From: a virus
Reading direction: 5' to 3' (one strand)
Length of the DNA: 47,585 bases
IMG/VR virus record: IMGVR_UViG_3300010354_000142
Coordinates: 1 to 47,585 of that record
Shown here piece after piece: positions 33,234 through 41,549 of this stretch. A program made the translations under genes and the position numbers. Below the pieces are notes generated by a model. That model saw nothing but the letters and a program-made list of their open reading frames with translations, was not told where the DNA came from and did no database searches. How positions within the stretch are numbered: position 1 is the stretch's first letter; every line of letters begins with the position of its first letter.

Positions 33234-33908
33234 TTATGCGTTATATCGGTTTAATAAAATGTCATCTTCATCTTCCATTGGGTCGTTGAATGTTTTTTCT
33301 ATTTCAGAAGGACTAAAATTTTCAACTTCGTCTTGAGTTAAAACATATTCATTTTTTCCAGTCTTTTCCATTTCATCTTTCTTTTCATCAAAGAAGTCTG
33401 CTAAGTTTTGTTTGAACGGTCCTGAATCCAAACTTCTGAGTTGTAATTTTTCTTGAGCTGTTTTTGGTCGGTATTTTTCTAACTTGGATTCAACACTGTC
33501 AATCTTCGTTACTAAAGTGTCCATTTCAGCTAATTTTTCTTCCATTTTTTTTATTTGGTCGAAAAGATTTGTAAAATATTCTTCTTGTTTATCAGCCATA
33601 GTTTTCTGAGAGTCAACTAAATCGGTGATGTCCAACTCTTCAGTTTCCCCTTCACCTTCTTCACCTTCCCCTCCTTCTGTAGGAAGCTCCTCAACATCAG
33701 GATCATTAGCAACATCAATTGGTTCCCCTGCTGGTGGTGCTGGGGGTGGTGGTGCCGCACCTTCTGCGGGAGGGGCTGCAGGATCTGCTGGTGGAGGTGC
33801 TCCTGCCGCAGGGTCTGCAGGTGGTGGTGGAACATCTTGTTCCATAATATATTGATTAATAGAGTTATATCTACTAATTTCACTAAGTATTTTTTCGTCT
33901 AATCTCAT
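33234..33908 (-). CDS. Pro/Ala-rich coiled-coil protein, unknown function (224 aa)
   Basis: Three parts are visible. Residues 1-24 are a short helical start (MRLDEKILSEISRYNSINQY). Residues about 25-62 form a Pro/Ala linker (PPPPADPAAGAPPPADPAAP and similar), then an acidic Glu/Gly stretch (EGGEGEEGEGETEE) near 75-90. Residues about 95-150 look like a coiled coil (LFDQIKKMEEKLAEMDTLVT), and the C-terminus is highly charged and acidic. The GC-rich linker DNA stands out from the AT-rich surroundings. It ends tail module A, just before the terminator. It could be a scaffold, chaperone or minor virion protein; nothing identifies the family. Confidence 0.78.
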   Translation of the reverse strand: MRLDEKILSEISRYNSINQYIMEQDVPPPPADPAAGAPPPADPAAPPAEGAAPPPPAPPAGEPIDVANDPDVEELPTEGGEGEEGEGETEELDITDLVDSQKTMADKQEEYFTNLFDQIKKMEEKLAEMDTLVTKIDSVESKLEKYRPKTAQEKLQLRSLDSGPFKQNLADFFDEKKDEMEKTGKNEYVLTQDEVENFSPSEIEKTFNDPMEDEDDILLNRYNA

Positions 33909-33909
33909 T

Positions 33910-34137
33910 CTATCCGTTTAATAAAGTTTTTATACCTGACTTGGTTTCTACTTGAATTTTCTTGAATGTTTTCATCGTGTTGTCAACTCTTTCAATCAAT
34001 CCGTCTCTCATTCTTACAGTATAACAATCTCCGGTATCAAGGTCACAAACTTCTTTGGTTCCGTTACCCATATCTTTTTCGGATACCCTTGTATTTTTTC
34101 CAAGATAGTTATCCAATATCATTTTTGTGTTGCTCAT
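33910..34137 (-). CDS. Small hypothetical protein (75 aa)
   Basis: A 75-residue protein beginning MSNTKMILDNYLGKNTRVSE, with CDLDTGDCYTVRMRDG in the middle. A Cys pair seven residues apart sits in a likely beta-hairpin, and the protein ends TKSGIKTLLNG. Tightly packed between the giant hub gene and the 224-residue gene. It has a TATTTATA box 15 bases before the start, so it may open a short late unit. I do not recognise it; a minor structural or regulatory role is possible. Confidence 0.7.
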   Translation of the reverse strand: MSNTKMILDNYLGKNTRVSEKDMGNGTKEVCDLDTGDCYTVRMRDGLIERVDNTMKTFKKIQVETKSGIKTLLNG

Positions 34138-34152
34138 ATGTTTTGTTTTTTA

Positions 34153-34160
34153 TATAAATA
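34153..34160 (-). promoter_or_regulatory. TATTTATA box, candidate late promoter
   Basis: The minus strand reads GATATTTATATAAAA with the box 15 bases before the ATG at 34137, in the gap just after the giant hub gene. Confidence 0.4.
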
Positions 34161-34163
34161 TCA

Positions 34164-37100
34164 TCACATTGCAGAAGTTGCATCGTATACATTTGACGCA
34201 TTCAAGAACTCACTTCTAAGTTTATCTATTTGGTTTTGATCTTTTTCAATTTGTGTGTAAACATTTGCATTTTGGTTTACAGGATAATGTAATACATACT
34301 CTTTTGCTAATGTATAAATAAAGTCATTTTCACCAAATTGAGTAAAACTTGCTATATCTTGTTTTATGAAAGTAGGTATACTTCTTACTTGGAAGAATAC
34401 AAATTTTACAAAATCTTTAAGTGTTCTGAAAGATACGATAGGTAAATTAGGATTTGATCCTCTAGATACACAGAAGTATCTTCTATTGATGTATTCAAAA
34501 AACTTATCTCCATACACTTCAGTAAGATTTATGGTACTGAAATTGTTTTCATATCCTTTTATACCTGAATTACCTTGATTAGCGGAATCAACATATATGA
34601 ATGTAAAAATAATTAGACTATAATCTTGAAAAGTAGTACCAGTTGAAGAGTAACCTTGTTCTGTCAATACTTCTCTGATTGTGTTGTAAAGTTCTTTAGC
34701 GGAATAATTTGTGACGGTTGGTTCATCAACACCAATAAACCCGCTATATCTCGAATTGATTTGAGCGGCACAATCTTGGTTTTTAGTTAGGGTGTCCTCA
34801 CTATCTAAATTTGCTATTGTATTGGAAGCCTGAATGAGCACATTTTCAGATTTGGCTTTGTTTGCTTGTTCACCTTCTCTTACTTTTTCTTGTAGTTGGC
34901 TTACCAATTTAGTGTTTAGGGTTTGAAGGAAATTGTCAACCGTTGGTAAGCTGTAAAAAGGTTGTCTTGTTCCTGAAAAAGTTGTATCAAATCCTGACTC
35001 AGATATTCTGTGAGAAACATTAGTAATCATATATGGTCCTGAGAACATAGGTATGTTTCTAATATTAAAATACATTAAAGGTTGTATAAGAGCACATCCC
35101 ATCATATCAACTGAACATGTATAACTTCTGTTCTTGTAGAGATTGAACAAAGATACATTTTGAGTTGTAGATCTACGGTTTTTACCTAAGTTAGCCATTT
35201 GATTTAACATTTCTAAAGACTCTGAAGTTGGTTTACCTGGATCTTGGTTTACACTAAAGGACTTGAAAATTTGTTGGTTTTCTCTTGTGGGATCTACATT
35301 AAACCCTACAATTTTATTTGATTTATCCCAATCTATTTTACTTGACAGGTTATCAAGTAGTGGATTATCACTCGCTCGTCTCAAATCAAAAGCATCATCT
35401 CTATATCTATAATCAATGTTATCTTTCATATTAAGATGCTCACTAGGTTTGTTAACATAGTAACACAAAAACTTGGGTGAACTTTGTCTATAATCAACAT
35501 TTAAGAAAGTTCCAAACATCATGTTTCCAACCTCCATAGTTCCGTCAGGTCTTGGTATTGGATTTTTAGCGGCATCCTGAACATTGTAAAAATTCACATA
35601 TGCAGGTAACATAAAATGTTGAAAGTTGTTCTGAACTAATATGGTTGTAACCATATCCAACAAAGTATTTTTGTATGAGTTACTTCCTTGGTTTTTTTCA
35701 GTTGCTCCATCTTCCAAAAGATTTATAATACCATAAATGTCGGCTAAAACTTTGTCACCAACATTTCTACTTGCTCTATCAACTAATAATACATCTTCAA
35801 AAAGAGTTTTGTTTTGGAAATCAAATCCGGCAATCCATGTGTCATTTAAAGCCTTAAAGGTTTCCCATAACTCAGTTCTTGTTTGTTCCGTAAAACCTGC
35901 TTCTAAGTTTGCCCGATTCTGACTACCGTCATCTGTAATAAAAACATTTGGTAATTGTTTTCTAACATAAGGTAGCATTACATTAAGAGCATTACCTATA
36001 TATGTAATACCTTCATCAATGTATTTATCCATTAATTGATAAAAACTTCCCGCATTTAAGTTAGGTTTTAAAAGTTTTTGAGTTGCGTAAACTTGAATCA
36101 AAGGTGCAAAGTCTTGTACATTTTTTTCATTAAACGCAACATTCAAATCGATAAAAAAATCTGTAATGTAAGATCCACTATTTTGATATTCTAACTGAGG
36201 GATTGTTGAATTCCCAACATAAAACTCTAATGCTTCCCAAGTTTTTGGGTTTTGTATTTTAGATTGTGCAAGTGTTACTTGTGGGGGTAAATTACCTTGC
36301 TCATAGGGACCATATATTATTGGGTCCTCGATATATTTAGTTGAAAATGTGTAATATAATCTCTTATCATAGTTACTAGGATTTCCATATCTAAAAGCCA
36401 CATCGTAATTCATAAAATCACTCAAGACTGACTGAAACTTTTGGTTCTGATCAGTGATTACACTTTGTAACTTCAATTCAGGTGAAGTTCCTGTTGGTTT
36501 ATTAATTACCAACAATCTTCTCATTAATGCTTGGAAATTTTTAAAACTTTTTTCACTTTCCGTTATATCACTTAATTGTCGTTGTGACCCTGGTATTGAT
36601 TCTTGTTGTACTAATTGGTTTGGTAAAGTGTCCACAAAATCATATATTGACCTACTGAAATTTAAAAACTGAGATTCAAAAATATCTAAAACATTTGTAT
36701 CAAAAGTTGTAAATAACTCCTCAAAATTCGAATAGTCTGAAGTTTTTCCATTGATGGAAAAGTTTTGTTGGTCAGCTTGGTTAAAGAAAATCTTTTTAAG
36801 GTATGTTGACGGATCGTTTTTCAAAACTTTACTGTTGTCAAACCAACCATATTGAGGTGAGTTCCAAAATAATCTAACACTTCCGTTGAACATTGCGGGG
36901 TTGTTAGACAACTCAACTTTCATGTTACCGTTTTTAAACGCCTCAAGTTTTGCTTGATTAACATTTGATCCAAAAGAAGGTAAAACAAAGTACGATGTTG
37001 GTTCAAAAGTATTTCTGACAACAACTGACCACGGACTCACTCTCATGGATCTTTGTAAATTAGAGTTGTCAAAGCCTGGTGTTTCGTATATTGTTGCATT

Positions 37101-40100
37101 AGTCGTATTCATCATCATAAGAGTCTCATTGTTCAAATAATTTTGTATTTGTTGAGATCCTATTCCTTGAATAAATGCGTTTTGTACTACAAATCCTGAA
37201 GTTGTACCAGGATTTATGGTTGGCGTAAAATATAAACCAACACCTCCCGTAGTTCCTGAAATTTGTGATGTAATTGTAATATTACCATTCAAATTCTGAC
37301 CATTCAAAATTGAACTGTTGTTCAAAGCATTACTCTGAATTGCAATTACTTGTATTGGTGGGTTCACTACTGTATAGTTATAAGTTTCAGCAGTAGTTGT
37401 TGTTAGTTCGTATATATCTGTAGTTCCTGTGGTCGCACTATAAATAGACACTACCGTAACCAAAGGTGATGAAGGACTACCACTCAAAATTTGTCCAACA
37501 CTTATAGGTATTGAAGATGTGTTTGTAATGTAACCAAAACTACCTAAAACAAAATCTAAATTAGTAAAGGCGGCATTAAAATTCAAAGGGGTTGTATAAT
37601 ACCCTGTACCCCCTGTAACCCCACTGACCTGAGATACTAATTGGATAGACGCATTTAACGATGGTATAAAAATATTATGGGGTGTGGTAATAAAGTTATT
37701 TGTAATTGAATTGATGGTGATACCTGTTCCGTTTGTTGAACAGGTTCCTGTTACTTGAATTGTGTTACACTGTCCTGTTATTGATTCCACAACACAAGTT
37801 CCTGAAACTTGAGTTTGTCCACTGAACAACTTTCTACCTTGTATGAAAACATTAAAATCATCCATCAATTGAGGATAAAATCCAGTGTTAATATCTGTAA
37901 ATTGTGGCGCTGGTGTTGTGGTATCCAATACTAGATTTCTTGGTGTTCCGTCTATTGTGAGATTATAACTATAAGTTGCCGCAGATGTTGCAGGATCCCA
38001 ATTCTCTAAATAATTGAAGTCTTTCCAAACATCATCAAGAAAATCAATTCCCGTTTCTTTAAATGTCTTGTACCTGTGCCAAATTGATCCATATTTCAAA
38101 ATCCAAGCATATGGTAATTTGTGTACTCCACCAAATTTTTTCAGTGTTGACATTATGTAATTCAAGTCTGTGACTGCACCATCAGTCAAAGATCTATATT
38201 TTTCTTTGAGAGTCGCTAAAGGTAAACTGTTCAAAAATAAGTAAGCGGCACTCTTGTACGGGTATAAATCGGTTTGTTTGTATCTAAAATTGAAAACTCC
38301 TTTTTGAATTGCATTTATAAAGTATGGGGTGTTCAACATTGATGTTGTCTGTGTTGGTGTTAGGTAATTTGAGTAATTTTCATAATTAAGATTACCTTCA
38401 GTCACTAATTGATTTGTAAATTCCCTTGTTTCATAAAAATTTTTCAAATTTGATGTATCAACTGTAACATCCAAATTTATGAAGTTAAAATGTGTGAATG
38501 GTCTTTTATCATTATTTGTGTCTTGTGTTTTGAAGTTGGTTACAGTTTTGTGAACTTCGTTATAATTCAAAATCAATTTAGTATCATAAACTTCATTAGC
38601 ATTGTTGAGAGCTTTTCCATTCGCCATGTTTGTTTTGACCCACGAATAATTAGTTAATGGGTAAGTGTCAACAAAATCAAACTCGTTGGAGGTAGTAGAG
38701 TCACTTAGGTATTTTTCCAAGTTTACTATATTACTTGCGTTAGATAGGGAAACTACTGGCTGAGATTTAAGGGATTGGAAAATTGCCCCATTGTATAATA
38801 CATTAGGGTTCGCAGCGTCATTTCTCAAATAAGGTGTAACAAACTCCCCTCTGATAAATTGTTGCCAACTTTCACCTTGACCTTGATTTGATATATGTTG
38901 TAAAAAAGGAACATAGTTGTTAGAGTCCAACAAATATTCTTTTAGTTTTTTCGCCAAAAAAGGATTATCAACACCCAAACTTTGTAGAACATTAACAGCT
39001 TCTGCATCCGCCTCCGCTTCATATATACTTAGACTGTATCCTGATTTTCTATTAAATCTACTATAAAAAGAATTCATCATTAGTCTTTCGTAAATTTCGT
39101 AGAAATATTTGGATTCTTCTTTGTTTTGGAATACTTCATTGTTGATAGGGAAATCTATAGCATTCAATGATTCCCTGAATGGTTGTTGGTTAGATTCAAA
39201 AACTTGTGTGTCAAAAATGTCTTCATTCAACCTTTCGGTGTATCCTTTAATAAATTGTTCAACAAATTCTACCTCAGGCCAAACCTCAGGGCTATAGGCT
39301 CTGTATGTTGTAGCAACGGTTTGGTCACCAGGATAAATAATTTCGAATTTTTCTTTACCGTCTTCACCAACAGTTTCTTTAATAACCTGAGGCCAAGGAT
39401 AAATTGGTTCGTTATCTTGCGTTGAGTCTTTTACATCCACACTTGGGGCTGATGTTACATTCCCAAATATCGCGGCTCTTCTATATTTATCTTCCCTCCT
39501 ATCCCAAGCTTTCTTATGTACCTCATCCATTAACCTTAGAAAGGCTTCACCCTGACAATAGAATACCGCTAAAATATTTCTTATCGATGGTACAAATCCT
39601 AAACCTCCACTCCCTTGTGAATTGAATTTTGTTGCCAAACTTGCACTAATCGCAGATTCAATTTGTTTTCTTGTTTCTGATGCCTTTGTCGCCATCTGAT
39701 CGGTTATATCCATAAAAGACCCTGGTCCTTCGAATACATAGACCACATTTTTGTTGGAAGCTAAAGTTGCTTGAAGTGTTGTTTTGAAATTTATAATAAC
39801 TTGATCTGTTTCTTTGAAATTTCCCTTTGGTGCATTTTTTTGTGCCACATATGTTGCAACTAAATCTATGTCTGAAATATTAATTGATCTTTCGAAAGTT
39901 TTTTCAAGAGTAACATTATTAGGAATTTCAGATTGAGTCTTAACACCACCAACAGTATAACTTCCTTTTATTCCGAAAACACTATTTTGATTTAATACAT
40001 CGTTATATTGAGCAATATCCCCTTTAAGTTGTGCGATAGCCGCCTGTTTTTTCGATGGGTCAATTTCATAAACTTGTTTGAATACGAAAGCATTTTGGGA

Positions 40101-41234
40101 TTTAGTTTTGAGTACAATTGGATTATCTCTATCCATATATGTTGAAAACCATGAACCATTTGAGAACAGAAATATTTTTTGTTGGTATGTTAACAAGTTA
40201 TTCGTATAGAGAGTCATGTCAGTTAAAAGCCCCATGTTCTCCTTTTCAAACTGATCTAATACTTGGTCGATAAATGTTTGTAATCTATATTTTAACTGTA
40301 GTAAAGTAATTTCAGGAAAGTTATCATCGATTAACCCTTTTGATTTGTAATCCGAATAAATTTCTTTCATTTTTTGATAACCCCTACTTACAGTTTGTGG
40401 TGCGGTTACAGATGCGGATGTTGAGGTTACATCTCCTTGAGTTTTAGCGATAGGAGTTGTTGTAATATTACTTTTATACATTTGAGGAACCGCCATCAAA
40501 GCTCCAAAATTTACATATGATAATAATGTATATTTGTAACCGTAGAATTTGAGTTTGATTTGAAAGTTGTGTGTTGCTGGGTCAAAGGTCGAGGTAAAAG
40601 ATTGCAACATGATAGGAAACTTAATTGCCTTTCCGTAGTAACCTTTCAATGTTAATGTAAACTGTGGGTAAGGTAATTGAAAAAATGCCGCATATGGTGA
40701 ATTGTTTCCACCTTCGAAAAGTGCTCTTCCCTTAACATCCTCTAAGTCCACATCAATTACAGGTAGGAAGTCTGTACCAATATTTACAGTGATTGACTTA
40801 ATACCTAAAAGTCCGTTATCCACCGCACCTGGTGTCCCGTTGGACCATAGGTTTTGAGTGATATAATAGTCATTAGTTTGGTTAGGGTTTTTTACCGCAG
40901 TTTGTCTTGGCTGATTAACACCCTTACCGGTCAAAGTATTTTTACCTGTCAGTTCATCAGTATACGCATCATCTAAAAATGTTTTATTACCAGGATTCAA
41001 GAAATTAATTCTACCCACTGAAATTGTTCGTGACGAATCATTCATTGCAGTACCTACCGCAAGTTTAGTTCTTGGCAAAACATTACATTCCAAGTTTGCG
41101 TAGTAAACTAGATTTTCTTGTTTGACAAGTCTATCACTAACATTCCCTAATTCATCAATAACTTTGTTGGGGTCAATTAAACTAATATTGTCATAATCAA
41201 GTTCAACTAATATATTTTCTTGATCACCTACCAT
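34164..41234 (-). CDS. Giant baseplate hub-like protein (2356 aa)
   Basis: The largest gene here. Residues about 143-250 resemble a hub/tube beta-barrel (SITVNIGTDFLPVIDVDLED, then QFTLTLKGYYGKAIKFPIML and FQIKLKFYGYKYTLL). Near residues 2055-2085 is NIPMFSGPYMITNVSHRI with GFDTTFSGTR, a motif typical of gp27/gp44/VgrG-type hubs, where this domain closes the barrel. Residues about 1142-1365 form a Thr/Ser/Gly-rich beta insert (GTGITINSITNN, IQLVSQVSGVTGG, ITITSQISGTTGG) with internal repetition. The rest is long, Asn-rich and helical in places. T4 gp27 is only 391 residues, so this is hugely extended. It follows the LysM/gp53 gene with an 11-base overlap, matching the tube-adaptor then hub order of contractile systems. 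No lysozyme domain was recognised in it. Confidence 0.75.
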   Translation of the reverse strand: MVGDQENILVELDYDNISLIDPNKVIDELGNVSDRLVKQENLVYYANLECNVLPRTKLAVGTAMNDSSRTISVGRINFLNPGNKTFLDDAYTDELTGKNTLTGKGVNQPRQTAVKNPNQTNDYYITQNLWSNGTPGAVDNGLLGIKSITVNIGTDFLPVIDVDLEDVKGRALFEGGNNSPYAAFFQLPYPQFTLTLKGYYGKAIKFPIMLQSFTSTFDPATHNFQIKLKFYGYKYTLLSYVNFGALMAVPQMYKSNITTTPIAKTQGDVTSTSASVTAPQTVSRGYQKMKEIYSDYKSKGLIDDNFPEITLLQLKYRLQTFIDQVLDQFEKENMGLLTDMTLYTNNLLTYQQKIFLFSNGSWFSTYMDRDNPIVLKTKSQNAFVFKQVYEIDPSKKQAAIAQLKGDIAQYNDVLNQNSVFGIKGSYTVGGVKTQSEIPNNVTLEKTFERSINISDIDLVATYVAQKNAPKGNFKETDQVIINFKTTLQATLASNKNVVYVFEGPGSFMDITDQMATKASETRKQIESAISASLATKFNSQGSGGLGFVPSIRNILAVFYCQGEAFLRLMDEVHKKAWDRREDKYRRAAIFGNVTSAPSVDVKDSTQDNEPIYPWPQVIKETVGEDGKEKFEIIYPGDQTVATTYRAYSPEVWPEVEFVEQFIKGYTERLNEDIFDTQVFESNQQPFRESLNAIDFPINNEVFQNKEESKYFYEIYERLMMNSFYSRFNRKSGYSLSIYEAEADAEAVNVLQSLGVDNPFLAKKLKEYLLDSNNYVPFLQHISNQGQGESWQQFIRGEFVTPYLRNDAANPNVLYNGAIFQSLKSQPVVSLSNASNIVNLEKYLSDSTTSNEFDFVDTYPLTNYSWVKTNMANGKALNNANEVYDTKLILNYNEVHKTVTNFKTQDTNNDKRPFTHFNFINLDVTVDTSNLKNFYETREFTNQLVTEGNLNYENYSNYLTPTQTTSMLNTPYFINAIQKGVFNFRYKQTDLYPYKSAAYLFLNSLPLATLKEKYRSLTDGAVTDLNYIMSTLKKFGGVHKLPYAWILKYGSIWHRYKTFKETGIDFLDDVWKDFNYLENWDPATSAATYSYNLTIDGTPRNLVLDTTTPAPQFTDINTGFYPQLMDDFNVFIQGRKLFSGQTQVSGTCVVESITGQCNTIQVTGTCSTNGTGITINSITNNFITTPHNIFIPSLNASIQLVSQVSGVTGGTGYYTTPLNFNAAFTNLDFVLGSFGYITNTSSIPISVGQILSGSPSSPLVTVVSIYSATTGTTDIYELTTTTAETYNYTVVNPPIQVIAIQSNALNNSSILNGQNLNGNITITSQISGTTGGVGLYFTPTINPGTTSGFVVQNAFIQGIGSQQIQNYLNNETLMMMNTTNATIYETPGFDNSNLQRSMRVSPWSVVVRNTFEPTSYFVLPSFGSNVNQAKLEAFKNGNMKVELSNNPAMFNGSVRLFWNSPQYGWFDNSKVLKNDPSTYLKKIFFNQADQQNFSINGKTSDYSNFEELFTTFDTNVLDIFESQFLNFSRSIYDFVDTLPNQLVQQESIPGSQRQLSDITESEKSFKNFQALMRRLLVINKPTGTSPELKLQSVITDQNQKFQSVLSDFMNYDVAFRYGNPSNYDKRLYYTFSTKYIEDPIIYGPYEQGNLPPQVTLAQSKIQNPKTWEALEFYVGNSTIPQLEYQNSGSYITDFFIDLNVAFNEKNVQDFAPLIQVYATQKLLKPNLNAGSFYQLMDKYIDEGITYIGNALNVMLPYVRKQLPNVFITDDGSQNRANLEAGFTEQTRTELWETFKALNDTWIAGFDFQNKTLFEDVLLVDRASRNVGDKVLADIYGIINLLEDGATEKNQGSNSYKNTLLDMVTTILVQNNFQHFMLPAYVNFYNVQDAAKNPIPRPDGTMEVGNMMFGTFLNVDYRQSSPKFLCYYVNKPSEHLNMKDNIDYRYRDDAFDLRRASDNPLLDNLSSKIDWDKSNKIVGFNVDPTRENQQIFKSFSVNQDPGKPTSESLEMLNQMANLGKNRRSTTQNVSLFNLYKNRSYTCSVDMMGCALIQPLMYFNIRNIPMFSGPYMITNVSHRISESGFDTTFSGTRQPFYSLPTVDNFLQTLNTKLVSQLQEKVREGEQANKAKSENVLIQASNTIANLDSEDTLTKNQDCAAQINSRYSGFIGVDEPTVTNYSAKELYNTIREVLTEQGYSSTGTTFQDYSLIIFTFIYVDSANQGNSGIKGYENNFSTINLTEVYGDKFFEYINRRYFCVSRGSNPNLPIVSFRTLKDFVKFVFFQVRSIPTFIKQDIASFTQFGENDFIYTLAKEYVLHYPVNQNANVYTQIEKDQNQIDKLRSEFLNASNVYDATSAM
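37145..37810 (-). repeat. Repetitive Thr/Gly-rich beta insert in the giant hub
   Basis: Codons for residues about 1142-1365 contain a unit repeated with divergence: I-x-I-x-S-x-I-T/Q followed after about 30 residues by Q-(V/I)-SG-(V/T)-TGG-(T/V)-G-x-Y-(F/Y). Two copies are clear, Q-V-SGVTGGTGYYTTP and Q-I-SGTTGGVGLYFTP. The flanks lack this pattern, so it looks like an inserted decoration domain. Confidence 0.55.
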
Positions 41235-41547
41235 AATAGAAATAATAATTTTCGTAAGAGTTTTTATAGTCTTGTAAGGAAGCTATCAAAGGAAAAGGAA
41301 TTGTCAATACTGCACCATCAGGTATTGCATATTCACTTCCTGAGAATTGCGGGTTTGCCGCTTGTATTAACCACCCAAAGTATGGTGACCCATAAAATTG
41401 TTGTGAAATCTTATCAAGTCTTGATTGACCGATTTTATAGATATAATTTTTGTCGGAAGATTTAGAAGGCAACGCAACATATGGAACAACATTTTGTTGT
41501 CCATTAATTAAAAAATCACTGTATCTATTCCAATATTGATAACTCAT
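41224..41547 (-). CDS. 53: LysM-type baseplate wedge/tube-adaptor protein, gp53-like
   Basis: A 107-residue protein. Residues about 35-87 form a LysM-like unit: YIYKIGQSRLDKISQQFYGS, PYFGWLIQAANPQ, then a PDGAVLTIPFP closing strand. The gp53 family of T4-like phages has this arrangement, and short LysM proteins sit beside the tape measure and hub in most contractile systems. LysM binds peptidoglycan in other settings, but in baseplates it serves mainly as a structural clamp. Its end overlaps the start of the giant hub gene by 11 bases, so translation is likely coupled. It begins 2 bases after the stop of the 1682-residue gene. Confidence 0.85.
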   Translation of the reverse strand: MSYQYWNRYSDFLINGQQNVVPYVALPSKSSDKNYIYKIGQSRLDKISQQFYGSPYFGWLIQAANPQFSGSEYAIPDGAVLTIPFPLIASLQDYKNSYENYYFYYGR

Positions 41548-41549
41548 AA

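Noticed and set aside
33625-33855. Plus-strand frame rich in Gly/Ser/Ala
   Set aside because: It is the complement of the Pro/Ala linker of the 224-aa gene and has no independent coding support.
41224-41234. Frameshift joining the LysM gene to the giant hub gene
   Set aside because: The 11-base overlap is a normal coupled start. Both proteins have complete-looking ends and match separate proteins in contractile systems.
41224-41547. LysM protein as an endolysin
   Set aside because: It has only the LysM-like unit, no hydrolase domain, and sits in the gp53 place of the tail cluster.
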